A stretch of 64,000 nt of DNA, taken from assembly GCA_023150615.1 (NCBI GenBank), contig JAKLKO010000002.1, positions 1 through 64,000 on the forward strand, written 5' to 3'. This document shows positions 7,814-19,900 of this stretch, piece after piece; within the stretch, counting starts at the first letter, position 1, and every line of letters starts with the position of its first letter. A program made the translations under genes and the position numbers. The DNA comes from Phycisphaerae bacterium. GTDB lineage: Bacteria; Planctomycetota; Phycisphaerae; UBA1845; UTPLA1. The notes under the pieces are model-generated. The model made no database searches and was not told where the DNA came from. It saw nothing but the letters and a program-made list of their open reading frames with translations.

Positions 7814-9419
7814 GCGCCAATTGGCGATCGACTGGGACGCGCAGTCTCTGCGCGTGCTGCACTTCCGCGCGCGCAACGGCCGGGTGGAGATACTCAAGGC
7901 GTTGTCGATTCCGCTGCCCGCGGGACTGCGACTGGACGACGCGGAATCGCTGGGGGCGTTCCTGCGGCAGGCGCTGGCGCAGGCGGGGATTCGCGATCGG
8001 CGCGCGGTCATCGACATTCCGCGCGATCAGGTCGTGCTCAACACGCTGACCGTGCCGCCGTCGACGCTGGATGAGTTGCCGGCACTCGTGCACTTCCAGG
8101 TCGTCAAGGAGCTGCCGTTCGCCGCCGACCAGGCGACGCTTGATTTCGCTGTTCGCGGAGAGTTCGACGCGAAGTCGCCTTGCGATGTGCTCGTGGCGGC
8201 GGTGCGCAATGAAGTGCTGGCGTCGTATCAGCGCGTCGCCACGGAAGCGGGCCTGAAGCTGGAGCGGATCGGCCTGCGTCCGCACGCAAACCTCGTGGCG
8301 TTCACGAGCGGGTCGTCGATCGCGAAGGCGGCGCGGATCCTGGCAGTCGACATCGGTCCGCAGTTGACCGAGATCAACGTGATCTGCGACGGGGGACTGG
8401 TGTTCTCCCGCGCGGCGACCGTGCGTCTGCCGTTTGGCGGGGTGGATGACGCCGGCGGGGAGACGCTCGACAGCCGAGTCCAGGTGCATCCGGGACGCGC
8501 GCTCGAAGCGAACGACGAGCAATCGCGCGAGGCGGTGGCCGCCGTCGTCGTCGAGGTCTTGCGTTCGATCGAGGCGTACCGCGCGACGGAGCCGTCGGCG
8601 GGGCTGGAGCGGATCATCGTCGCCGGCGCGACGGGAATTGAGGACGCCGTCGCCGAGGCGCTTCATGCGCGGTTTAACGTCCATGCGGAGTTGTACAACC
8701 CCGCGAACGCCCTCGATGTGACGCCGCAGCGCGCACGGGTGCTGCGCGGGTTCAGCGCAGCGATCGGGTTGGCGCTCGGCCTCGGCGCCGTCGGACCGAA
8801 TCAGTTCAACTTCCTGTCGCCCAAGAAGGCGGTTACGCGGAGCGCCAAACAACTTCGCAAGGCGCCGGCGGCGGTGCTGGTGGGCGCGGTCGCGATCCTG
8901 GCGATTCTGGTCGCGCGTCGCTACGCGCTGGAGCCGAAGCTGGAGCGGATTCGCTCGCTTCAGGGCGCGATCGCGCAATTGGAAAAGGAATTGAAGGGTC
9001 ACCGACAGGGCAAGCGCCAGATCGACGGCGTGCGCGCCCTCGAGGATCGGGTCAAGAGCATTCAGAAGTGGCTGGATGAGGAGCAGGTCTGGCCGGCACA
9101 CCTGGCGGCGCTGACGCGGGCGTTTCCATCGGACAAGGACGCCTACGCGACGCGCGTGCTGTTCACTGATCAGCCGCCGCGGATCGACATCGATCTGAGA
9201 ACCCGTCGCGCGCAGGTGTCGGCCGGGATCGTCCAGAGACTCGGCTCGCTCGGCATCGAGGCGATCGTCGGTAAGTCGACGACCTCGCCCGGCAAGGACG
9301 ACTTCTCGTTCACGGACAACATCGGCGTCGGCCTGACGCGGGTCGCGCCGACGACGGCGCCGTCACAGCCGAAGACGCGCGGCCCGGAGACGCGCCCGGC
9401 GGAGGATCAGCGATCGTGA
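7785..9419 (+). CDS. gspL: GspL-like protein (PilM-PilN type fusion)
   Basis: Cytoplasmic-to-periplasmic adaptor of the secretion platform. The first about 350 residues have an actin/PilM-like fold, with phosphate-loop-like segments AIDWDAQSLRVLHF near the start and AVDIGPQLTEINVI near residue 185. PilM-like motifs AVIDIPRDQVVLNTL and HFQVVKELPF are also present. One transmembrane helix follows at about residues 362-380 (AAVLVGAVAILAILVA), then a predicted coiled coil (LEPKLERIRSLQGAIAQLEK) and a PilN-like periplasmic domain. GTG 7785 is preferred because GAGGAG lies 4 bases upstream; GTG 7773 is also in frame. It overlaps the end of gspK by 29 bases and gspM by 4. Confidence 0.87.
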   Translation: MALRIGAGARRQLAIDWDAQSLRVLHFRARNGRVEILKALSIPLPAGLRLDDAESLGAFLRQALAQAGIRDRRAVIDIPRDQVVLNTLTVPPSTLDELPALVHFQVVKELPFAADQATLDFAVRGEFDAKSPCDVLVAAVRNEVLASYQRVATEAGLKLERIGLRPHANLVAFTSGSSIAKAARILAVDIGPQLTEINVICDGGLVFSRAATVRLPFGGVDDAGGETLDSRVQVHPGRALEANDEQSREAVAAVVVEVLRSIEAYRATEPSAGLERIIVAGATGIEDAVAEALHARFNVHAELYNPANALDVTPQRARVLRGFSAAIGLALGLGAVGPNQFNFLSPKKAVTRSAKQLRKAPAAVLVGAVAILAILVARRYALEPKLERIRSLQGAIAQLEKELKGHRQGKRQIDGVRALEDRVKSIQKWLDEEQVWPAHLAALTRAFPSDKDAYATRVLFTDQPPRIDIDLRTRRAQVSAGIVQRLGSLGIEAIVGKSTTSPGKDDFSFTDNIGVGLTRVAPTTAPSQPKTRGPETRPAEDQRS

Positions 9420-10939
9420 ACCCGCGCGAGCGGCAGCTGGTCATGATCATCGGCGGCACCATCGGCGCGGTCGCGCTGTATCAACTCGTCGACCGTCTGA
9501 CGGTTCGGCCCGTCCGGGAGGCCGCCGCGAAAGTCCAGGACTTGGAGGGCCGGTACGTATCGCTGCAGCGGGAACGCGCGGCGCTGCCGGAGCTGGGCAA
9601 GCGCTGGACTCAGTTCCTCCGGCGGACCTATTCGCAGGACGAGCGCGATACGCAGAACCTGCTTCGGGAGGACCTGATTCGGTTGGCCTCGAAACACAAG
9701 CTCCGCAATGTCGTCTGGACGCCGCGGGCGGTTTCGCACATCCCGAAGAGCGACATCCGCACGCTCGGGTTTCTTGCCAAAGCCGAGGGCAACCTCTATG
9801 ACGTCGTCGCGTTCCTGCGCGACTTCTACCGCATGCCCATTCTGGCGCGGATCCGCAAGATGCGTCTGGCGCCGGTGCACCAGGTCGGCGGCTCGGACGA
9901 GATTCGCATCGACGAACTGCTGGTCGAGACGCTCGTGCTCCCGGAGTTCGAAGCCGTGGACCCGGTGAGCCGCGTGCTGAAGGGCGCGACGACTCTCCCG
10001 GCCGATCCGGCGTTCGTGCCGTCGTCGTTGCGAGTGGCGAGCGTCACGGATCCGGATGTTCGCCTCCTGGGGGAGCGCAACGTCTTCAAGGCCTACGAGC
10101 CGCCGCCGAAATTCACGGTGCACATCGACAACCAGGACTATGCTCCGGTACAGATCAGTGCGAAGTTCTTCTGGAAAGGGGACTTAACGCAGCAACCGGG
10201 CGGCTCCGCTCCGGGTAAAACCAAGTGGGACCTGCCGGCCGGTGAGGGCAACGAGGTGGAGATCGTCGCGCGATACCAGGATGGCAAGACGTTCGGCCCG
10301 CAGCGACTGACGTACAAGGAGGGCCAGCCGGCCGTCCTTGTGATCCCATCGCACACGCCGCCACCTCCGCCCAAGGCGTTCGCGTACCGGGTCCGGAACG
10401 AGCACAACCAGACGGTCGACGTTCTTGTGTCGTGGGTGCGCGATGAACAGAAGAAGGCGCTCCCCGCGATGCGGGTCGACAGCAATCGCGTCGTCGAACT
10501 GCCCGAGCTCGAGGGGCAGTCGCTGACGATCGCCGCGACGTACCCCGATGGGACGCCCTGCACGCCGATGACCTACCAGGTGACGAGCGCGGCGACGGGC
10601 ACCTACGTGATTCCGATGAAGTCGGCGCAGAAAGCGCCGTCGAAGCCCGCGCCGAAGGCCGATCCGGACCTTCAGGTGACCGGGCTGCTGTCGTATCCGG
10701 GCAGTCAGGAGTTGATCGCCTTCAATTTCCGCAACAAGCAGCGAAAGATCATCTCGCGCGGCGACGAGATTGACGGCGGCATCCTTGTGCTGGTGCATCC
10801 CCTCGGCGGGGTCGTGCGGATGCCGGCGGGGAACTTCTTCCTGTACCCGTTGGGAAAGAAATTCGTGGACCGGGTGGAACTAAGCGCCACCGACGACACA
10901 CAGGTGTTAGCGGCGATCAACGAGTGGAACGGCCAATGA
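9416..10939 (+). CDS. gspM: GspM/PilO-like protein with extra beta domains and a GspC/PilP-like C-terminus
   Basis: N-terminal membrane helix (about residues 9-28), a coiled coil (REAAAKVQDLEGRYVSLQRE) and a PilO/GspM ferredoxin-like region (about 95-175, with LGFLAKAEGNLYDVVAFLRDF). This is the expected partner after gspL. At 507 aa it is far longer than GspM (about 160-200). Residues about 225-310 and 320-400 look like two related beta-sandwich domains, each with a FTVHIDNQDYAPVQI- or AYRVRNEHNQTVDVLV-type start. Residues about 418-505 (LQVTGLLSYPGSQELIAF ... ISRGDEIDGGILVLVHPLGG) follow the pattern of the HR domain of GspC or of PilP. It starts at GTG overlapping the gspL stop. The domain reading of the C-terminal half is inference. 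Confidence 0.78.
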   Translation: MNPRERQLVMIIGGTIGAVALYQLVDRLTVRPVREAAAKVQDLEGRYVSLQRERAALPELGKRWTQFLRRTYSQDERDTQNLLREDLIRLASKHKLRNVVWTPRAVSHIPKSDIRTLGFLAKAEGNLYDVVAFLRDFYRMPILARIRKMRLAPVHQVGGSDEIRIDELLVETLVLPEFEAVDPVSRVLKGATTLPADPAFVPSSLRVASVTDPDVRLLGERNVFKAYEPPPKFTVHIDNQDYAPVQISAKFFWKGDLTQQPGGSAPGKTKWDLPAGEGNEVEIVARYQDGKTFGPQRLTYKEGQPAVLVIPSHTPPPPPKAFAYRVRNEHNQTVDVLVSWVRDEQKKALPAMRVDSNRVVELPELEGQSLTIAATYPDGTPCTPMTYQVTSAATGTYVIPMKSAQKAPSKPAPKADPDLQVTGLLSYPGSQELIAFNFRNKQRKIISRGDEIDGGILVLVHPLGGVVRMPAGNFFLYPLGKKFVDRVELSATDDTQVLAAINEWNGQ

Positions 10940-13900
10940 TTCGCGCGCAACGAACGGCGAATGGACCGGCGGCGAGGGATGAACGATCGGCGAGCGCGCC
11001 GGAGCGCTGCGGGTATTCGCGCGCTCTTGGCCCGACAGGCCGCGGACGGTCGTTTGCAGCGCTGACGTTGACCCTGTTCGTTCTGGTGGCGTCGGCCGGG
11101 CCGGCGCAATCCATGGCGCCCGCTTCGGGCGTGAGTGACCGGAAGAACGTGGCCACGACTCGTGCGGCCACGCGTCCGGCGCTGCCTGCGCCGCAACCGC
11201 CGCGCGCCTACACCACCGCGCAGCCGGCGACGCGGCCGGGCGGTGGTGCATCGGACGACGACGTGGCGGAGCGACTGCGGGCGCTGCGCGAACGCGCGCT
11301 TGCCTCGACGCGACCAGCGTCGACTCGACCCGCGCTGCCGACGCCCGATCGATCGGCCGTCCCCGCCGCGCCGGGCGCTGCGGCGCCGGGCGTCAAGCAC
11401 GATGTGCCGGTTGCGCCGACTCCGACGGTGCCCAAGGTGCTCCTGCCCGCGCCGAAGCCGGGCGAGCCCGTAGCCGGCCCGTCGGTCGAGCCTGTCGCAG
11501 CCACGACCGCGCCAGAAAGCCAGCCGACGACGCTGCCGGCCGAGGCGAAGCGTTATCGCTTCGACTACTTCGACACGCCGTGGCGCGACGTGCTGGATGA
11601 CTTCTCGCGGGTCAGCGGGTTGTCAATCGTCGGCGACACCAAGAGCCTGACGGACAACCTGACGTACCGCAGTCCGCGCGACTTTTCGTACGACGAAGCG
11701 CTGTACCAGCTCAACGAGCTTCTGCTGATGCGGGTCAGCAAGATGCTGCTGTTGCGCGAGGAGAATCAGCTCGTGATCGGCCGCCTGCCGGACCTGATCC
11801 GCCAGATTCCGCCGCGGCTGATGTTCAATTCAGTGAAGGAGTTCGAGGCGGCGACGCTCGACGATCATCAGATGGCGCTGGTCATCTACAAGCCGCCGCC
11901 CGGCTGGCAGCCGATCGAGGTGATCGATGAATTTCGACCGCGCTTCGAGGACTACTACGGCACGCAGGTCTTCGGCGACGCGATCATTCTGACGGGCATG
12001 GCGCGCGACCACCGCCGGTTCATCGAGGTTGTCGGGCAGTTCACGCGCGATCATCCGACGCCGCCGACGAACGAGCCGCCCTGGACGACGATCACGCTGA
12101 AGCAGAGCAAGGCGTCGGACGTACAGAACATCCTGCGACAGCTTTACCCGGCCGCCCCGCCCCGCGCGCCGCGACCCGGAGAAGATCCGCAGGCGCTGGC
12201 GGCGCAGGCGATCAACATCGTGGCGGACCTGCGGAACAACACGCTGCTTGTGAAGGCGAGTCCGCCAAAGGTCAAGGAGATCGTCGAGATTGCGCACCAA
12301 CTCGACGCGGCGTCGGTCAATGTCGAAATGGAAATGCGCGTGTTCGAGCTGGCGAACATCGGCGCCGACGAACTCGCGAACGCGCTCCGCCCCGTCAGTC
12401 AGGCCGATGCGCAGGAGGCGCGCGATCCCAACGTGTTTGTGACGCCCGAAGAGCAGCGGTCGAGGATGTGGAACGTCTTCCCGCAGCCGGGGGGCAACAA
12501 GTTGATCGTGATCGGCGGACCGAAGGGGGTTGCCCGCGCCGAAACCATGATCAAGAGCTTCGACGTGGCGGAAGCGGGCGCCGGCGCCGTTCACGTGGCG
12601 CTCAAGCATGCATCGGCGCAGGAAGTGGCGCAGATCCTCACGAATGTCTTCCGGCAGAAGCCCGGCCGCCAGGCGGCTGGACCGGTCTTCAGCGCGGACA
12701 ACTCCGGAAACGCAATCGTCATGGCCGGCGGCCGACAGGCGCAGTACGACGAGATTCGCGGACTGATCGAGCAGCTTGATCAACCCCTGCCCGAGACGCA
12801 GCGCGAGCACCTGATCAAGCTCGAGCGCGCATCACCAACCGACGTGGCCGCCGCGCTCACGCAGCTTGCGAGCGGGGCGCCGATCGCCGGCCGTCGCGCC
12901 GCGGGTCCGGTCGCCGCGGCCGCGGCTCCGAAGTTCATCGGCAACGACCTGAGCGGCTTCCTCATTGTGCGCTGTGACGACGAGGACTGGCCGCGTTTTG
13001 AGAGGCTCATCAAGGAACTGGATGGCCAGACGGCCGACAGCAGTCCGATCATGCGGACGTTTGCCATCAGACACGCCCAGGCGGACGAGATCGTCGCCAT
13101 CCTAACGCCAATGTTCACAGGTCTGCCGGCGCGAAAGGGCGTTCCGCCGCCGCAGGTGAAGTTCACGGCCGATCCGCGAAACAACGCCGTGCTGGTCTGG
13201 GCGACGCCGGAGGTGCTGGATCGTATCGCGCCGATGGTCGCCGAGCTGGATATCCCGTCGGACGTCGGCCGCGTTCAGGTGATTCGTCTCGAAAACGCCG
13301 AGGCCGCCGACGTCGCGCAGGTGCTGTCGCAAACGTTCGGCGCAGGCATCGGAGCGGCCGCGCGCAAGCCGGGCGGCGCACCGCCGTCGGCGGCCGGCGC
13401 GGTCAAGATCACGGCGGAGCCGATAACGAACTCCCTGCTCGTGGTTGCGCCCAAGCTGGAGTTTGAGCAGATCAAGTCGCTCGCGACCGAGATGGATGCC
13501 AACGCCGTCGGCCGCAAGCCGATGCGTGTGACCGTTCCAATCCGGAATCGTCCGGCGACCGAGGTCGCCGACGCGCTGCGGAACCTCGGGGGGAGCGTCG
13601 GCGGCAAGCCCGGCGCGGCCGGTCCGGGCGGCAGCGCGATGAAGATCGTGGCGTCGGGGGAGCTGGTCATTCTCGACGGGCCGCGCGACGACGTGATGAA
13701 GGCGTTTGAGTTGATCGCCTCGATCGACATCGTGTCGAGCGGTCGACAGGTGAAGGTGTACCCGGTGACGGATGCGGAGGACGCGGCCGAGGCGCTCCGC
13801 GTGCTGATGAGCGGCACGCCGTCGCCGCGCCCCACGCCGGGCGCCGCCGGCGCGCCGGCGACGCGTGCAATGCCGATGTCCGGGACCACTCAGATCTACC

Positions 13901-16900
13901 CGGATAAGTATCGAAACGTGCTGGTCGTGCACGCGATGCCGAACGACTTTCCCGCGATCGACATGCTGGTCGAGGCGATCGAGAAGGAGATCGAGCCGGT
14001 CCCGGGCGCGACGACGACCGTGGGCGAGTGGCACTCGTTCACGCTGAAGTTCCGCGAGGCGTACGACCTGACATACGACCTCGAGGATCTGCTGTCGCCG
14101 CGGGGAACCAAGGGCGGACCGCAGTTCGCGACCGGCCCCGATAAGCACATGCTGCTTGTGAAGTGCAAGCCGCGGCAACTCGCCGAAGTCGAGCGCGTCG
14201 TGAAGATGTTCGACGTGCCCGAGGGTGGCGGTCTGAGCGGCACGAGGCTCAAGGTCAAGGAGCTGAAGGACACGATCTCGTCCGAAGCGGCCGCGAGACT
14301 GCTCGCGGCGCAGTTCCAGGCCGAGACGGGCCGGATCGTCGAGATCCAATCCAACGCGGATGCCGCGGGCGGGATCGAGGTCGTCGACATTCACGAGGAT
14401 GAGCCTGTCGTCGCGCCCACGACGCAGCCGGTGGGCTTCAAGTCTGTCGCGCCGTGCGTGCTGCCGGCCACGGTGATGCAATCCCTTGCGCTTGCGCTGG
14501 AGCAGTTCAAGGAGGGCGAGTTATCCGAGGACGGCTCACCGGACAAGGATGATGACGATGAATCGCCGGTAAGCGGGGCGACTTCGTCGACTCCAACGAC
14601 GGCGCCGGCCGCACCGCCGCCGCGCCAGCCGTTGCGCATCTACACGACGGACGAGGGCAAAGTCGTCATCAGCGGCGAAGCGGACGACGTCGAAACGGCG
14701 ATCAAGATGCTCGAGGATATCGAGGAGCTGCCGCAGCGCCGCATCCTGAAGATCTTCCCGATCAAGTACGGGGACGTGACGGACGTCGCGCAGAAGCTCG
14801 ACGCAATCTTCAATGAGCGCGCCATTCCGGCGGCGGCCGCGCCACAGCAACAGCAACTGCAACCGCAGCCGCAAGTCCCGCAGCCGGGTAAGCCCGGCCA
14901 GCCGCCGGGAATGCCGGGCGAGGCAGCGCCTGCAGGTCGGGACCGAAAGCAGCAGGCGTCCGCGCCCACTCGAACGCGCGCCGCGGGCGGGACGCAACGC
15001 ATCCACATCGTCCCCGACACGCGCGGGCGGAAGCTGTTCGTCCGGGCGGTCGATGCCGACTTTCCGTTGATCATCGCGGTGCTCAAATCGCTGGACGTCG
15101 AGATGACGCAACATCGCAACATCCGCATCTTCAAGCTGATCAACCTCAACGCCGTGGACACAGCGAGGCTGCTTCGGGAGATACTCGGCCTTGATCAACG
15201 CGCGCCCGTTGCCGCGGGACGACGCATGATGCAGATGCAGCCGGGTCAGCCGCCCGGGCAGGGTGGCCAGCCGGTCGAAGGCATGCCCGTGCAGGGCCAG
15301 CCCGGTCAACCCGGGACGGGTCAACCGCCGGGACAGGAAGGTGCGGTCGCCTCGGCCGAGACGACGACGATCACGCCGGACGAGCAGACGAACCGGATCA
15401 TCGCGGCGGCGCCTCCCGATACTCTCAACCTGATCGAGAACATCATCAACGATCTCGACAAGCAGCCGAACGACACGCAGCCGACGATGAAGCGCGTCCC
15501 GCTCCAGTTCGCGCGGGCCGTCGAGGTTGCAAACGTCGTACGCGACATCGCGCAGGCGACCGATCCGAACGCGGCGCGCGGCGGACGTCGCGGCACGGCC
15601 GGCGGCCGCAGCAGCTCGGTGTCGATCAACGCCGATCCGCGGACCAACAGCGTCGTGCTCGCGGGCGGAAGCAAGGATGTCGATCGCGTCGCGACGATCG
15701 TGCGCGACCTCGACATCGACACGGGCGACGCGGGCCAGGTCGAGATCTTCACGGTCAAAGGCGACGTCGCGACCATGGCGGCGGCGCTGCGCGAGATGTA
15801 CGGCCGCGGCGGCCCGGGCGGCGCATCGGACGTCGCGATCACCGGCGATGCGGCGACCGGTTCGCTGCTGGTTCGGGCCCCGACGGCGACGCGCACCGAG
15901 ATTGCAGCGAAGATCCGCGAGATGGAGACGCGGATCGTCGAGTCGAGCAAGCCGCGGACGATTACGCTGACGCTGGCCGACGCCGACACGGTGGCGAAGA
16001 AGCTGCAGGAGATCTTCGCCGATCGCGCGCAGCGCGGCGGGCGGCAGGCCATCAAGATCATCGGCGTGCCGTCGACCAAGTCGGTGGTCGTGCAGGCGCC
16101 CGACGATCTTTATCCGGAGATCGAGCGCCACGCTCGGGCCATGGACAGCCAGCCGGTCGAGCTTGACATCCGGTCGTTCAAGCTCAAGCACGCGAAGGCG
16201 GTCGAGGTCGTCGACAAGCTCAACAGTCTCGTGCAGCAGGTGGCGCAGCAGATGTCGCGCGGGCAGGGCAGCGACATCAAGCTCGGCCTGTTCGCCTACA
16301 CGCCCGACCCGCTGACGAACTCGATCGTCGTGACGGGCAATCCAGTCACGTTCATGGTGATGGAGAAAGTGCTGGCGTCGATCGACGTCGAGCAGAGCGA
16401 GCTGACGCGGCGCGAAGTCCGCAGCTACGTCCTCAACCGCAACGTCAGCGCGCAGCAGGTCGCGGCAAACATCCAGCAGCTCTTCGCCGGCATGCAGTCG
16501 AAGGACGGTATCCCGCCGCCGAACGTGGCCGCCGAGCCGAACAGCAACATGGTGCTGGTCACGGCGACCGAGGCACAGCACAAGGACATTCAGCAGAAGA
16601 TCGTCAACCCGCTGCTGGAGGCCGTCTCGGAGGAGGCCAAGCAGTTCCGCGTGCCGCTCCAGTTCGCGCGCGCCGACGAGGCGGCGAACACGCTGACGAA
16701 CTATTTCAACCAGTGGCGCACCTCGCGCGGGAACAAGCCGCAGGACACGATCGCCATCGTCGCGGACATGAACTCCAACACGCTGCTCGTCAACGCGACG
16801 AAGAGCGCGAAAGCCGTCTTCGACGAGATGCTGGCAACGATCGACGTCGAGCCGATGAAGCGGTCCACGCGGACCTTCGTCGTGCGTTACGCGGCCCCGT

Positions 16901-19900
16901 GGACGCTGGCGACCATCCTCAACCAGCAGTACCAGAACCGCGCAAGCCGAAACCCCAATGACCAGGTCGTGGCGAGTTTCGAGGACGGCACCAGCAGCCT
17001 CGTCATCACGGCCAACGAAAAGAACATGAACGAGATCGCCGAGCTGATCCAGATGCTCGACGTCCCCGGCTCGGCGACGAAGGACACGCGATTCATCAAG
17101 CTGGAGCACGCCCGCGCCGACGAGATCGCGAACTCGCTGAACCAGGCGTGGCAGGCCAAGACCCGTCCGAGCCGGGCCGATGGAAAGTACCCGGTGCAGA
17201 TCACGCCGGACATGGTGGGCAACACCCTGATCGTCACGTCCTCGGACGCCGACTACCAGGCGACGATCGAGATGGTGAAGGCGCTCGACGTCCCCGCGCC
17301 CGGGGCGTCGCAGCGGCAGACGCGCACGTACCAGGTGAAGTTCGCCGACCCGAACTCGATCGTGCACGCGATCAACACGTCATTCCAGCCCCCGCCGGGG
17401 CGCTCGGCGTCTCCGCTCGAGATCGTCCGCGCCGCAGCCGACTGGGCGACCGGCAGCATCGTGGTCAACGCGACCGGCGACAAGCACGACGAGATTGCCA
17501 GGCTCATCGAGGAGATGGACAAGGCGACGGATGCCACGCGCACGAGCCACATCATCGAGGTCGTCAACAGCGACCCGCGAGACGTGGCGCAGGCACTGAC
17601 GAACATCTACAACCAGCGACAGCGCACGCGCTCCAACGCGCCGCCCGTCACGATCAGCGCGATGCAGAATTCGACGAAGCTCGTCGTCAACTGCAATGAG
17701 ACCGAGTATGCAGAGATCAGGCAGCTCGTCGAGCAGATTGATCAGGGCGGCGACCGGTACAGCGGGCGCTCGGTTCATACGATCACGATGCCGGAGCAGG
17801 TCAAGGCGAAGGACGTGGCCGACAGCATTACCAAGCTCTTCGGCGGTCAGGGATACGGCGGTCAGCAAGGCCTGAAAGCCGAGGCGAACGCGGCGACCAA
17901 TACGCTGCTGGTCTTCGCGACCGAACAGGAGTTCGAGAAGATCAATGCCGAGGTGATCGAGAAGCTGTCGCAGGTGCCGCCGGTCGGGACGCTCAACATC
18001 TATCGCGTGCCGCTCAAATACGCGAACGCCGACGAGGTGGCGCGGACGTTGTCGCAGTTCTTCAAGGAGATGCAGGGCCTGCAGCAGCAGATCCGCCCGT
18101 GGTGGGATGACCGCGCCGGAGGCGGCGGCGAACGGGCGCTGGAGGACCGCGTTACGATCACGGCCGAGGCCGGATCGAACATGCTCATCATCGCGTGCAC
18201 CGAGACGACGAAGAAGAAGATCGACGAGATGCTCAAGGACATCGATTCAGACACCGTTCCGGGCGGGAACAACGTGCTCGAGATGTTCGCGCTCAAGAAC
18301 ATCGACGCGACCGACATGGTCGGGATCCTCGAGGAGTATTTGAAGCTCTCGCGCCGTACGCGGACGGAGGATTCGCAGGAATCGATTCCATGGTGGGCGC
18401 GCGGACCACAGCAAAAGACGGATGAGAAAACCGTCCTGGCCGGCGACATGCGGCTGAAAGTCGTCGAATCGATGAACGCGATCATCGTTGTGGGCAAGCC
18501 GGAATCGATGCCGCACGTTCGCGAGCTGATCGCGCGGCTCGACGTGCCGGTCGAGACGCCGGCGAACTCGCCGCGGATGATCCAGCTAAAGAACGCGAAC
18601 GCGACGCAGTTGGCGTCGACGCTGGAAAAGGCATTTGCCGACACCGCGGCGGCGCGCGGTCCGGGCCAGCCGACGCGCCAGCGCCCGGTCATCGTCGCGG
18701 AAAGCTCGACCAACATGCTGATCGTCCGCGCGGCGGCAAACGACTACGCGCTGATCGAGAAAATGGTCTCGGACCTGGATACGCGCATGACCGGCGAACC
18801 CTCGACCGTGCGTATCCTGCCGCTGCCGTCGGGACTGGACGTCGTCGATCTGGCGAAGCAGATCGAAAAGACGCTCAACGACGCGGAGGCCAATCGCGCA
18901 ACGCAGATCCGGGACTATCGCCCGGACAAGGTGAGCATCAACGCCGACCTGCGGACCAACACACTGATCGTCGCGGCATCGAAGGCGAAATTCGAGGAGG
19001 TCGAACGACTTGTGCAACAACTGGCGCGGATGTCGCCGTCGACCGGAACGACGGCCACATTCATTCCGGTCTCGAACTCGCGGCCGGAGGACATCAAGAA
19101 ACTGATCGAGGACATGCAGCAGAAGCGCCGGACCGGCTCGCGCGGTGATGCGGCCGGTCGGCGCGAACGCGCGCTGACTCCCGCTCGGCGCGGTCCCGCC
19201 ATGGCGCAGTTTGCGCCCCGCTATGCGCCGCTCGCGACGGCGCTTCTGAGTCTCGCGATCGCGCAGGCTGCGCCGCCGCCGGCCGACCGGCCGCTGGTGC
19301 AGACGATCCGGCCAGCCGCGCCGACGACGCAACCCGCGCCGACGGTCGTTCCGCCCGGTGTCACGACGCAGCCGACGGCGGCGCCCGGCGTCGTGAGCCT
19401 GCAATTGTCCGGCGGTCCGCTGACGATTCAGGCCGGCGTCAACGGCCTGATGGTCATCGGATCCGAGGAAGACACGCGCGCGATCTCGCAGATCGTCGCG
19501 ATGCTCGATCGAGAGGTGCCCAACGCGCAGATCGATTTCGTGAACCTGCGCAACGCGCAGGCGGTCTCGCTCGCCAAGTCGTTGCAGGATGTCTACACGC
19601 GGCTGGAGCAGAGCCGTCCGCCTGGCGCGCAGCCGCGGCCGGAGGACAAGGTCGCCTTCATCGCCGAGCCGCGGACGAACACGATCTACGTCGTCGCGAC
19701 GCGCGACAAGATGCCCGACGTCATCGCCCTGGTCGAAAAGAGCGACCTCGCGCCCGCCATCGGTTCGAACGCCCTGCGCTCGTTCGTGCTCAAACACCGC
19801 CGCGTCAAGGACGTGGAGGAAAACCTCAAGGCCGTGATCCAGATGTGGCTCAAGCAGAAGGGGATCACGGACACGAACACGATCGGCGTCTCGCGCGATG

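Noticed and set aside
14536-17367. 943-codon open frame antisense to the secretin
   Set aside because: Composition (Arg/His/Asp/Val-rich, no domains) is that expected opposite a GC-rich coding strand. The + strand has well-conserved secretin_N repeats.
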